A stretch of DNA of 64,000 bases, taken from Aeromicrobium piscarium. GTDB taxonomy: Bacteria > Actinomycetota > Actinomycetes > Propionibacteriales > Nocardioidaceae. The notes below the pieces were generated by a model, which was not told the DNA's origin, did no database searches, and saw only the letters and a list, made by a program, of their open reading frames with translations. The stretch covers positions 107,663 to 171,662 of the forward strand of contig NZ_VLNT01000008.1 in NCBI RefSeq assembly GCF_007421815.1, given 5' to 3'. Below are positions 16,177 through 24,625 of this stretch, in pieces; the first letter of the stretch is position 1; each line of letters starts with the position of its first letter. A program made the position numbers and the translations under genes.

Positions 16177-17523
16177 ATGGACGCCTCTCAAGCGTTTCCC
16201 TCAGCGGAACATACGCAGAGCGCCGTGAGTGCCCTGGCGGAGATGGCCGTCGCCCTGCGCCGCACCGGCCCAGAGCCGGCCCTCACCGACCGCGCCCGGC
16301 TTCTGCTGACCGATCTCGTCGGCGTCACAGTGGCCGGACTGCGGACCCGGGAGATCACCGCGCTGCGAGAGACCGCCACCTCCACTCACCGCGATATCGG
16401 CGACGACCTGCTCGTGTCGGCGATCGCCGCCTGCATGCTCGAGCTCGACGAAGGCAACAAGTACGCCACCGGACACCCTGCGGCGCACGTCGTCTTCGCG
16501 GCACTCGCCTCGTGTGGCCCGGAGACGACCGGAGACGAGCTCGTCACCGCGATCATCGCCGGATACGAGATCGCCGCGCGCTTCGGCTACGCGACCCGGC
16601 GCGATCCGCGCTGGCACACCCACGGCCACTGGGGCGCCACCGGCGCCGCCGCGGCAGCGACACTGCTGCGCGGCGGCGACGCACCCCAGGTGGCAGCGGC
16701 CATCGATGCGGTCGGAGGACTTCTGCAGGTAACCCCGTGGTCCACCGTGCTGACGGGAGACTTCACGCGCAATCTGTGGATCGCCCGGGCCAACAGCGCG
16801 GGCCTCGACGCGGCGCGGCTGGCCATGGCGGGACTTGTCGAGAACCAGGGGTCCGTCCACCACTCTCTGGGGGAGATCGTCGGCGAGCTCCATCCCGCCT
16901 TCTTGACCGAGGATCTCGGACGCCGCTGGCTGGTTCACGAGGGCTATCTCAAGCTGCATTCCTGCTGTTCCTATACCCACGCCGCCGTCGACCTCGCCCT
17001 CGCCCTCCGCGAGCGCTGGGAGGACCCCGCCGACATCGCGGAGGTACACGTCGCCATCCACTCGCTCGCCGCACCGCTCTTCCAGCGGCACCCGCACAAT
17101 CGACTGTCGGCGATGTTCTCACTGCCCTTCGTCGTCAGCACCGCGGTGGTCAGCGGGCGCGTCACCCCCGATGTCATGGACCCGGCGTCGCCGGCCTTCG
17201 CCAGTGCCGAGACCTTCAGCGGGCGCGTCACGGTCGAGGCCCGCAGCGACCTCGACGCCGAGTTGCCGCATCGACGCATCGCGGAGGTCGAGCTGATCGG
17301 CGTCGACGGGACCGTCGTGTCGGCCGCGCAGTCCAATCCCGTCGGGGACACGGCCCACCTGCCGCTCGATACCGATGCCGTCCTCGAGAAGCTGGGCGGC
17401 CTCATCGGCCCGACGGACGCGCAGCTCGTGCGCCGTGTCATCGATCAGCTGCCCGGCGCCACGCCGGCATGCGCGACCCTGGAGCAGCTGCGACCAGTGT
17501 GGGGTTGCCTGCCGATCGGCTGA
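16177..17523 (+). CDS. MmgE/PrpD family protein (second copy)
   Basis: A 448-residue paralogue of the PrpD protein at 12432, only distantly similar in visible motifs. Family features are LLLTDLVGVTVAG, DEGNKYATGHPAAHVVFAAL and HTHGHWGATGAAAAA. The start MDASQAF at 16177 is preferred because the in-frame ATG at 16138 lies in the AT-rich promoter region; the ribosome site (AGGG) is weak. It is transcribed alone, divergent from the CoA-transferase operon with about 134 bases between starts. Two PrpD paralogues in one regulon suggest two isomer-specific dehydration or epimerisation steps. Confidence 0.86.
   Translation: MDASQAFPSAEHTQSAVSALAEMAVALRRTGPEPALTDRARLLLTDLVGVTVAGLRTREITALRETATSTHRDIGDDLLVSAIAACMLELDEGNKYATGHPAAHVVFAALASCGPETTGDELVTAIIAGYEIAARFGYATRRDPRWHTHGHWGATGAAAAATLLRGGDAPQVAAAIDAVGGLLQVTPWSTVLTGDFTRNLWIARANSAGLDAARLAMAGLVENQGSVHHSLGEIVGELHPAFLTEDLGRRWLVHEGYLKLHSCCSYTHAAVDLALALRERWEDPADIAEVHVAIHSLAAPLFQRHPHNRLSAMFSLPFVVSTAVVSGRVTPDVMDPASPAFASAETFSGRVTVEARSDLDAELPHRRIAEVELIGVDGTVVSAAQSNPVGDTAHLPLDTDAVLEKLGGLIGPTDAQLVRRVIDQLPGATPACATLEQLRPVWGCLPIG
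16194..16210. promoter_or_regulatory. Predicted IclR operator, second PrpD side
   Basis: GTTTCCCTCAGCGGAAC, differing from the 9163 site at a single base. It lies just inside the second MmgE/PrpD gene (about codons 6-12), mirroring the position of the 16017 site. Confidence 0.58.
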
Positions 17524-17550
17524 TCTCAGCTCACCCCGCTGAACCGAGGT

Positions 17551-18237
17551 TCAGGACAGGCCGGTGCCTGCGGCGAGTGCCTCCATCTGCGCCTCGAACA
17601 AGGCTGAGGGCGCCGCGAATGTGTCGGTGCCGTACTGGCCGAAGATCTCGAAGCTGACGGCGCCGAAGATGCCCGTCCAGGCGATCGTCGCCGCCACGAG
17701 CTGAGCGTCCTCCAGCGGCGAGCCGTACTCCTCTCGGATGCGTGAGAGATCGGCACCGAGATCCGGGTCGATCGTGAGCGCGGCGGCCGCGAACCGGCCC
17801 GTGCGCGCCGCGTCGTCGAAGAGCCTCAACAACGCGACGATCACCCGCGTGCCCGGCCCGGTGGTGCGCTCCCCGGGTGCCTCGTAGCCGGGGACGGGCG
17901 TGCCGAAGACGAGCGCATAACGGGACGGCTCGGCGATGGCCCAGGACCGCACGGCGCGTGCCGCGGCCATGAACCTCTCGCGCGGGTCCTCGCCGGACGC
18001 CGCGATCCCCGCCTCGACCGCATCGCCCAGCTCGTCATAGGCGTCGACGATCAACAGCGTCAACAGCTCGTCGCGACTCGCGACATAGCGGTAGACCGCC
18101 GACGACACGACCCCGAGGTCGCGGGCGATCGCCCGTAACGAGAGTGCGGTGGGACCCGCCGCCGCGAGGTGCTCGCGGCCGATGCGGACGATATCGCGCA
18201 TCGTCTGCTCACGGGCCCGCTGCCGTGGTGTGCTCAT
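17551..18237 (-). CDS. TetR family regulator
   Basis: A 228-residue regulator with an N-terminal TetR helix-turn-helix (LSLRAIARDLGVVSSAVYRYVASRDELL). The C-terminal part resembles the TetR_C 'WHG' domain (RSWAIAEPSRYALVFGTPVPGY). Start ATG 18235-18237. It is divergent from the epimerase-like gene, and two palindromic sites lie between them, so it probably represses both. Ligand unknown. Confidence 0.9.
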   Translation of the reverse strand: MSTPRQRAREQTMRDIVRIGREHLAAAGPTALSLRAIARDLGVVSSAVYRYVASRDELLTLLIVDAYDELGDAVEAGIAASGEDPRERFMAAARAVRSWAIAEPSRYALVFGTPVPGYEAPGERTTGPGTRVIVALLRLFDDAARTGRFAAAALTIDPDLGADLSRIREEYGSPLEDAQLVAATIAWTGIFGAVSFEIFGQYGTDTFAAPSALFEAQMEALAAGTGLS

Positions 18238-18266
18238 GGCCTCATCGTAGGGCACCAGACGTTTTT

Positions 18267-18329
18267 GTGAGCAGTGCTCTTGATTTCCTCGTGGTCATCC
18301 GCGATGATCAAACAGAGAGCACTGCTCAC
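18267..18329. promoter_or_regulatory. Paired TetR operators in the divergent promoter
   Basis: Two sites, GTGAGCAGTGCTCT (18267-18280) and its exact reverse complement AGAGCACTGCTCAC (18316-18329), 35 bases apart. Each contains its own 11-bp palindrome GAGCA-N-TGCTC. They sit between the TetR and epimerase-like genes, one near each start. Confidence 0.8.
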
Positions 18330-18341
18330 AGTTTGGAGATC

Positions 18342-19286
18342 ATGATGACCACCCACCTCGTCGTCGGCGCCGGACCCATCGGCTCGACCCTCGCCCTCTA
18401 TCTCGCCGAACGCGGCGATCACGTCCGCCTCCTCACCCGCTCGGGATCGGGTCCCGAGCATCCCGGCATCGAACGGCGGGCCGGTGACGCGGGCGCCGCG
18501 GCCGAGCTGTGGTCCGCGATCGACGGCGCGGCGGCCGTCCACTGGTGCCTGCACGCCTCGCGCTATCGCGCGGACACCTGGAGGGCCGAGCTGCCGGGGC
18601 TGGAGTCGGGCGTACTCCGCGCGGCGTCATCCGCGGACATCCCGGTGATCTTCGCTGAGAGCCTCTACGCACTCGACTCCGGAGAGCAGCCGTTCACCTC
18701 CGCCTCGCCCTTCGTACCGGGCTCGGCCAAGGGCGAGGTGCGCGTCGAGTTGTTGCGCGCCCGCGAGCACGCGAGGGCCAGGACGGTCAGCGTCGCCGCC
18801 TCGGACTACTTCGGGCCATTCGCTCGTGCCAATGCCCACGCCGGCGAGCGGATGATCGTGCCGATCCTGCGCGGCCGGACAGTGCGGCCCCTCGGAGCCG
18901 TCGACCAGCCGCATTCCTTCACCTACCTGCCCGATCTCGCCACGGCGATGGCACGCGCGGCGGACGACACCGCGATCGACGGGCTGGTCATGGCCCCCAC
19001 CGCTCCCCCGATCACGCAGCGCGACCTGATCGCAGAGTACGCGCGGGCCGCGGACGTGCACGCGCCGAGAGTCCGCCCGATTCCCGGAGGACTGTTGCGA
19101 TGGGCCGGTCGGCTCCATCGCGACAGTGCCGAACTCGCCGAGATGCTGCACCAGTGGGAACAGCCCTATGTCATGGACAGCCGCTCCGACGAGACACGGC
19201 TGGGCGTCACACCGACCCCGCTGGAGGACGCCGCCGCCGCGACCATCGCCTGGTGGCGCGCGGCGGCCGACACCCAGTCGCGGTAG
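18342..19286 (+). CDS. NAD-dependent epimerase/dehydratase-like protein
   Basis: A 314-residue extended-SDR-type protein. The N-terminal Rossmann motif is GAGPIGSTLA after HLVV, and the strand-2 end is RLLTRSG. The motif differs from the canonical GxxGxxG of epimerases. The usual YxxxK is not obvious (SLYALDSG), so catalysis is uncertain; NmrA-like redox sensing is an alternative. GGAG precedes the ATG at 18342. Its only partner is the divergent TetR gene, a layout common for stress- or xenobiotic-inducible oxidoreductases. Confidence 0.75.
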   Translation: MMTTHLVVGAGPIGSTLALYLAERGDHVRLLTRSGSGPEHPGIERRAGDAGAAAELWSAIDGAAAVHWCLHASRYRADTWRAELPGLESGVLRAASSADIPVIFAESLYALDSGEQPFTSASPFVPGSAKGEVRVELLRAREHARARTVSVAASDYFGPFARANAHAGERMIVPILRGRTVRPLGAVDQPHSFTYLPDLATAMARAADDTAIDGLVMAPTAPPITQRDLIAEYARAADVHAPRVRPIPGGLLRWAGRLHRDSAELAEMLHQWEQPYVMDSRSDETRLGVTPTPLEDAAAATIAWWRAAADTQSR

Positions 19287-19410
19287 CGGTACCTGGTCAA
19301 CCTCATCGGCCGCACGCCCCGGGGCGAGCGGTACTCCATCAACCTCACCGGACACCCATGACGTTGACCAGCTACCGCCACTCGGGAGGTGAGGTTGACC
19401 AGCTACCGCC
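19286..19410. repeat. Intergenic palindromic repeat cluster, type D (first locus)
   Basis: Four short elements with ACCGCC/GCGGT tips: GCGGTACCTGGTCAACCTC (19286), GCGGTACTCCATCAACCTC (19328), and two inverted copies GTTGACCAGCTACCGCC (about 19363 and 19394). Inverted copies can pair into long hairpins between the convergent epimerase-like and ppc genes. The same words recur at 48322-48439. Confidence 0.75.
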
Positions 19411-19432
19411 GCCCACCGAGCCGGCGTGAGGG

Positions 19433-22219
19433 TCAGCCGGTGTTGCGGAGGCCGCCGGCGATGCCGTTGATGGTCTGCAGGAGGGCCAGACGCATGTCGT
19501 CGTCGAGGGAGTCGGGGTCTTCCCGGACGCGCGCGAGCAGACCCACCTGGGCGAAGGAGATCGGCTGCAGGTAGGCGTCGCGCACGTCGAGGGTGCGCCG
19601 CAGTTCCGGCTGGTGTTCGAGCAGCGCGCCCTCGCCGGTCACCCGCAACACCTCCGCCAGCGTGCTCTCGTGCTCGGCGCGGACGAGGTCGAAGACATGC
19701 GTGAGCTCGTCGGGCACCAGCGCCTCGACATAGCGCTCGGCGATCCGCAGGTCCGTCTTGGTCAGCGTCATCTCGACATTGGAGATGAAGGTGCGGAAGA
19801 ACTGCCACTCGCGGTACATCTCGTCGAGCACCTCGCCGTGCCCGGCCTCGCGAGCCGCGCGCAATCCACTGCCGACACCGAACCAGCCCGGCACGATCTG
19901 CCGGGTCTGCGTCCAGCCGAAGACCCAGGGGATCGCCCGCAGACCCGAGATGTCGCCACCGGAGTCCGGCCGACGCGCGGGACGCGAGCCGATGTTCAGC
20001 TCGCCGAGCTGGTCGACCGGTGTCGCGGAGAGGAAATAGTCGAACAGCCCCGGATCCTCGACGAGGCCGCGGTAGGACGTGTACGCCGCGTCGCTGACGA
20101 GGGTCATCACCTCGTCCCACGCCTCCAGCTGGCCTGGACGATGCCGCGACTCCAGGTGCAGGGTCGAGGCCTCGAGGACCGCCGCGAGGGAGAGCTCCAG
20201 GTTCTCGTGCGCGAGCTTGGGCAGCGCGTACTTGTCGCTGATGACCTCGCCCTGCTCCGTGAACTTGATGTCGCCGGTGAGCACGCCCCACGGCTGGGCG
20301 AGGATCGCGTCGTACGTAGGGCCTCCACCTCGCCCGACCGTGCCCCCGCGTCCGTGGAAGAGCCGCAGCCGCACCCCGTGCTTCTGCGCGACATCGCGCA
20401 GACTGCGCTGCGCCCGGTGCAGTTCCCACTGCGAGGTGGTGACGCCACCCTCCTTGTTGGAGTCCGAGTATCCGAGCATGACCTCCTGGACATCGTCGCG
20501 CAGCCGCACGATCTCGCGGTAGGCCTCGTCGCTGAGGAGATCGTCGAGCACATCGCCCGCCCGCCGGATCTCCTCGATGGTCTCCAGCAGCGGCACGAAG
20601 TCCAGCCGCGAGAACGGCTCGACACCCGGGCCGCCGACGAGGTCGACGAGTCCGGCCTGCCGGGCGAGCACGGCAGGAGCGAGCACGTCATCGGCGCCGC
20701 GGGCCATCGAGACGATGTACGACTCGACGACCTCCTCGCCGAAGGTCGACTTGAGGTCGCGGACCGCGTCGAAGACGCCGAAGGTCCGTGCTCCCCACTC
20801 GTCGAGTGCCGGCGGTGTCGGGCTGAGGGGCCGGCGCGCGAGCAGCTCGGTGGACAGCAGAGCCGTGCGCTCGGGACGGTCGAGGTCCTCGTAGTCCCGG
20901 TCCTGCTCCCCCAGCCGGTCGACCATGAGGCCGATCGCGTGATGATGCGCGTCGGCGTGCTCGCGGATATCGAGCGTGGCCAGGTGCAGGCCGACCAGTG
21001 AGATCTGGCGGATCGCATCGGCGAGCATCCGATCGGCGATGAGCTCGCCGCCATGGGCACGCAGCGACCGGTCCACGATGAACAGATCGTCGAGCAGCTC
21101 GTCGCGATTCGCGTAGTCCCAGCCGGGCCGGTGGTGTTGCGCCTGCGCGATCCGCGACGCCGTGTTCTGCATCTTGAGGCGCATACACGACAGTTTCAGG
21201 CGGTACGGCTCGGCCGCGTTGACCACCAGCAGCCGCGGGTCGAGATCGGGCAGGTGCTCGCGGTCGGCCTCCAGCGATTCCAGCAGCTCGTCGCTGACGC
21301 CGGCGAGCTCGTCGGACGGGGAGAGCTCGCGGATCAGCACGTCCAGCTGTTCGATGACGATGCGCGACGCGATCCGGTGATGGAGGTCGAGCACGTCGCG
21401 GGTCACCTGCGGCGTGACATTCGGATTGCCGTCACGGTCGCCGCCGATCCACGAGCCGAAGCTGAACGGGGCCCGCGTGGGTGCGAGCTCGACCCCGTGC
21501 TCACGCAGCATGTCGTCGAGCTCGCGGCTGAGGGCGGGCATCGCCTCGTCGAGGATCTGCTGCAGATAGAAGACCATGTGCCGGGCCTCGTCGAGCGGCG
21601 TCGGGCGGGTCCGGCGCACGGCATCGGTCTGCCAGACGAGGTCGATGAGCTGCGCGAGGTCGGCGTCCTGACGCCTCCGCTTGCGGCTCTCCGGGTCGGA
21701 GGGGTCGGACAGGATGTCGGCGATGCGGCGCAGCTTGGTCAGCACGGTGCGACGGCTGACCTCGGTCGGGTGCGCGGTGAAGACGGTGCGCGCGTGCAGT
21801 CGGTCGATGCCGTCGCGCAGCCCCTCAGCCCCTTGCTCGTCGACGATGTCGGTGATCGCGCGGGCCAGCCAGCCGTCCTCCTCAGGCCGCGAGGCGAAGC
21901 CACGGACGCGCGCCACCTGCTCGGCGACATTGGCGAGACTGAAGTAGACGCTGAACGCCCGCACGAGCTGGCCGAGCGTCGCCGGCGGGGCATCTCGCAG
22001 CAGTTCGCGGATGGTCTGTGCCGATGCGTCACGCTCGGTGTCGTCCTCGCTCTCCTCGACCACCTTCGCATGGGCCCGCACCTGCTCGACCAGGTCGAAG
22101 AGCTCCTCGCCCTCGAGGCGTTTGAGCGTCTCACCGAGCAGGTCGACGACCCGCCGGACATCGTGGCGCATCGCATCGTCGATGGAACTGGCGATCGCGT
22201 CGAACTCACTGGCGGTCAT
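19433..22219 (-). CDS. ppc: Phosphoenolpyruvate carboxylase
   Basis: A 928-residue enzyme converting PEP and bicarbonate to oxaloacetate, the anaplerotic entry to the TCA cycle. Catalytic motifs: VFTAHPTE with His150, [10 protein letters not shown], and the flexible loop [14 protein letters not shown] near residue 615. The C-terminus ends RNTG, where the family nearly always has QNTG; the glutamine change may affect closure of the active site but conservative function is expected. Start MTASEFD at 22217-22219; an in-frame start at 22315 would overlap the neighbouring hydrolase. Convergent with the epimerase-like gene. Confidence 0.96.
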   Translation of the reverse strand: MTASEFDAIASSIDDAMRHDVRRVVDLLGETLKRLEGEELFDLVEQVRAHAKVVEESEDDTERDASAQTIRELLRDAPPATLGQLVRAFSVYFSLANVAEQVARVRGFASRPEEDGWLARAITDIVDEQGAEGLRDGIDRLHARTVFTAHPTEVSRRTVLTKLRRIADILSDPSDPESRKRRRQDADLAQLIDLVWQTDAVRRTRPTPLDEARHMVFYLQQILDEAMPALSRELDDMLREHGVELAPTRAPFSFGSWIGGDRDGNPNVTPQVTRDVLDLHHRIASRIVIEQLDVLIRELSPSDELAGVSDELLESLEADREHLPDLDPRLLVVNAAEPYRLKLSCMRLKMQNTASRIAQAQHHRPGWDYANRDELLDDLFIVDRSLRAHGGELIADRMLADAIRQISLVGLHLATLDIREHADAHHHAIGLMVDRLGEQDRDYEDLDRPERTALLSTELLARRPLSPTPPALDEWGARTFGVFDAVRDLKSTFGEEVVESYIVSMARGADDVLAPAVLARQAGLVDLVGGPGVEPFSRLDFVPLLETIEEIRRAGDVLDDLLSDEAYREIVRLRDDVQEVMLGYSDSNKEGGVTTSQWELHRAQRSLRDVAQKHGVRLRLFHGRGGTVGRGGGPTYDAILAQPWGVLTGDIKFTEQGEVISDKYALPKLAHENLELSLAAVLEASTLHLESRHRPGQLEAWDEVMTLVSDAAYTSYRGLVEDPGLFDYFLSATPVDQLGELNIGSRPARRPDSGGDISGLRAIPWVFGWTQTRQIVPGWFGVGSGLRAAREAGHGEVLDEMYREWQFFRTFISNVEMTLTKTDLRIAERYVEALVPDELTHVFDLVRAEHESTLAEVLRVTGEGALLEHQPELRRTLDVRDAYLQPISFAQVGLLARVREDPDSLDDDMRLALLQTINGIAGGLRNTG

Positions 22220-22244
22220 GTCATCGAGCCTAGGACGCGGCTCG

Positions 22245-23183
22245 TCATCGTGTCGCGATGGACCGCAACCGGCGGACCAGCCAGCGCCGCGTGCGCCGTC
22301 CCTCCGGCACGGCACGCGTCATCCACACATGGAACATCGCGCAGACCTCGTGAACATCGACCGCGGCTCCGGCCGCCCGCGCCCTTGCGAAGAAGTCGTC
22401 GATGGCGGGCCGCAGGATGTCCCGGTCGCCGATGAGCACGTCGATACGCGGCAACCCTTCGAGCCGGCCGCGGACGGGCGAGACGAGGGGATCCGCCGGG
22501 TCGCGGGCCCCGGCCCACCATCGGCCGGCCGCGCGAAGACCACTCTCGGCAAGCATCGGGTCGTTGCTCTCCACCTGCGCGACGGCGGGATCGGCGAGGG
22601 TGGCATCGAGCCAAGGACAGAGGCAGACGACGCGACGAGGTGGCCTGAGACCGCGATCGCGCGCCAGCATCGCGATCTCCACGGCGAGCGCGCCCCCGGC
22701 CGAGTCACCCATCACCACGACCGGGAGGCCGGACTCCGACCGATAGAGATCCAGCAGCCGGGGAAGGACGTCATCGGCATGGGCCTCGGGAGCGAGCGGG
22801 TAGAAGGGCACGATCACCTCGGCGGGCACCCTGCTCAACGCCCGTACGAGGCGCCAGTAGTCGGCGGTCAACGGGTGGACGTATCCGCCACCGTGCAGGT
22901 ACAGCACACGGAGCCGGGGCCGGCGCCGCCGTGGCCTCAGCCTCCAGACGGTCATGCCGTCACGCTGCTCGGCCCACCCCGACAGTCGTCGTCGAGTCCA
23001 CCAGGTGGGCGGAGCGTCACCGTGATCCTGCAGCTCGAGGGCCTGCCGGCGTGTGCGCTCGACACCGCTGAACGCCTCGCTGTCGCGGCGGATCCGCATG
23101 CCGAGCATGTAAAGGACCGTCCACGGATGACGCCGCCGCGACTCGCGTTCCCACGAAACCGTCGTCTCCTTCTTCTCGTCCAC
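22245..23183 (-). CDS. Alpha/beta hydrolase, hormone-sensitive-lipase family
   Basis: A 312-residue esterase. The oxyanion motif HGGG is at residues 97-100 and the nucleophile is Ser161 in GDSAGG, both diagnostic of the HSL group. The Asp (IGDRDI, about 256-260) and His (MFHVW, about 288) of the triad follow at expected spacing. Acts on short- or medium-chain acyl esters in the cytoplasm, by family knowledge. An Arg-rich stretch (about residues 81-92) is unusual. It lies 25 bases upstream of ppc on the same strand. Confidence 0.88.
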   Translation of the reverse strand: MDEKKETTVSWERESRRRHPWTVLYMLGMRIRRDSEAFSGVERTRRQALELQDHGDAPPTWWTRRRLSGWAEQRDGMTVWRLRPRRRRPRLRVLYLHGGGYVHPLTADYWRLVRALSRVPAEVIVPFYPLAPEAHADDVLPRLLDLYRSESGLPVVVMGDSAGGALAVEIAMLARDRGLRPPRRVVCLCPWLDATLADPAVAQVESNDPMLAESGLRAAGRWWAGARDPADPLVSPVRGRLEGLPRIDVLIGDRDILRPAIDDFFARARAAGAAVDVHEVCAMFHVWMTRAVPEGRRTRRWLVRRLRSIATR

Positions 23184-23302
23184 CGGGTCACCTCCGCTCC
23201 GACACGCTAGCCCGTCCCGCCCGTGTCGGCCTGCCGCTCAACCGGTGACGGTAGTCCGGATCTATGCGAGGGTGGAACTCACCGCCGACTGAAGGAGCCT
23301 CA

Positions 23303-23735
23303 GTGCCCCACCACCCCCGGATTCGTGCCGCCACGCCCTCTCTCCTCGGCGCCACCCTCCTCGCAGCCTGTGGCAGCGAGCCCACGACCTGTGGCATCGC
23401 GGACATCGCCGAGCGCGAGCCGGAAGCGCTCGCTCAGCTGCCCGAGGAAGCACAGGGGTCCGTACGCGATGCCTATCTCTTGCACGAGCAGGACGACTAT
23501 GCCTTCTACGCCGGTGATCCCATATCCCATCGATGAACAGGCCGACATCTGCCTGGTCATCAGCTCGGGCGGCGAGCTGATGAGCATCGCGTGCAGCGTC
23601 GGCTCGGTGGAGACGACCGTGGGGACCGAGATCCGGGCGGCCTACGACACGGGCGGTGATGTCGCCGGTGTCGCCGCCCATCTGGAGGCCGTCGACGAGT
23701 GCCTCGCCGTCCGCACCAACGATCTCGCCGGCTGA
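23303..23735 (+). pseudogene. Frameshifted small lipoprotein gene
   Basis: A GTG start at 23303 with GAAGGAG upstream opens a frame encoding a signal peptide and lipobox LLAACGS, then an acidic domain up to a stop at 23536. The coding character continues in another frame from about 23510 (PYPIDEQADICLVISSGG...) to 23735. One extra base near 23515-23530 would explain the break. The joined product would be about 143 residues with several cysteines (TCGI, ADICL, IACSV, DECL). It may be a recent pseudogene or a sequencing error; function unknown. Confidence 0.6.
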
Positions 23736-23851
23736 CGTGCGCCGGGCCGGCTAGCCGGCACCACCCTCACCGGACCCGCGCGAGGACCCCGTCTCCGTTC
23801 CTTCGATGCCGCAGTCGAGCACGCCGGAGCACGCCGTGCGAGAGTCGGGAC

Positions 23852-24625
23852 ATGAGCACCACGTCGCCCGTGGCGGCCACCGGATTGAGGGTCGCGTTGT
23901 TCGCCACGTGCTTCAACGATCTGATGTGGCCCGAGACGCCCAAAGCCGTGGTGCGGCTGCTGCGCCGGCTGGGCGTCGAGGTCGAGTTCCCCGTAGAGCA
24001 GACCTGCTGCGGGCAGATGTTCACCAACACGGGCTATCTCGACGAGGCGGAGCCGGCCGTGCGGACCTTCGTGCGGGCCTTCGACTCCTACGACGCGATC
24101 ATCGCTCCGTCCGGCTCGTGCGTCGGGTCGGTCCGGCATCAGCATCGGGACATCGCCCGGCGCGCGGACGATGATCGGCTCCTGGACCGCGTCGAGGCGC
24201 TCTCCCCGCGCACCTACGAGCTGAGCGAGTTCATCGTCGACGTGCTCGGAGTGAGCGATGTCGGCGCCTACTTCCCGCACCGGGTCACCTACCACCCGAC
24301 CTGCCACTCGCTGCGCATGCTCCGCGTAGGCGACAAGCCGCTCCAACTGCTGCGGGCGGTCAAGGGCATCGACCTCGTGGAGCTGCCCGCGGCCGACCAG
24401 TGCTGCGGCTTCGGCGGCACCTTCGCGATGAAGAATGCCGACACGTCCATCGCGATGGGCGCCGACAAGTCACGACACGTCCGCGACACCGGCGCCGAGG
24501 TGCTCGCGGCGGGCGACAACTCCTGTCTGGCCCACATCGGCGGCCTGCTGTCACGCGAGCGCTCCGGCATCCGGATCATGCACCTGGCCGAGATCCTGGC
24601 ATCGACCGAGGAGGACCCGTCATGA
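23852..24625 (+). CDS. lutA: L-lactate utilisation protein LutA (Fe-S oxidoreductase)
   Basis: A 257-residue protein with two CCG domains that bind an iron-sulfur or heterodisulfide-type centre. Motifs are TCCGQMF (about 43-49), YHPTCHSLRML and CCGFGGTFA. LutABC oxidises L-lactate to pyruvate using a quinone. Start ATG 23852, with GAGTCGGGAC upstream. First gene of a three-gene operon linked by ATGA overlaps. Confidence 0.92.
   Translation: MSTTSPVAATGLRVALFATCFNDLMWPETPKAVVRLLRRLGVEVEFPVEQTCCGQMFTNTGYLDEAEPAVRTFVRAFDSYDAIIAPSGSCVGSVRHQHRDIARRADDDRLLDRVEALSPRTYELSEFIVDVLGVSDVGAYFPHRVTYHPTCHSLRMLRVGDKPLQLLRAVKGIDLVELPAADQCCGFGGTFAMKNADTSIAMGADKSRHVRDTGAEVLAAGDNSCLAHIGGLLSRERSGIRIMHLAEILASTEEDPS

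Noticed and set aside
23505..23535. Programmed frameshift in the lipoprotein gene
   Set aside because: No slippery heptamer or following structure was seen; a simple mutation or read error is more likely.
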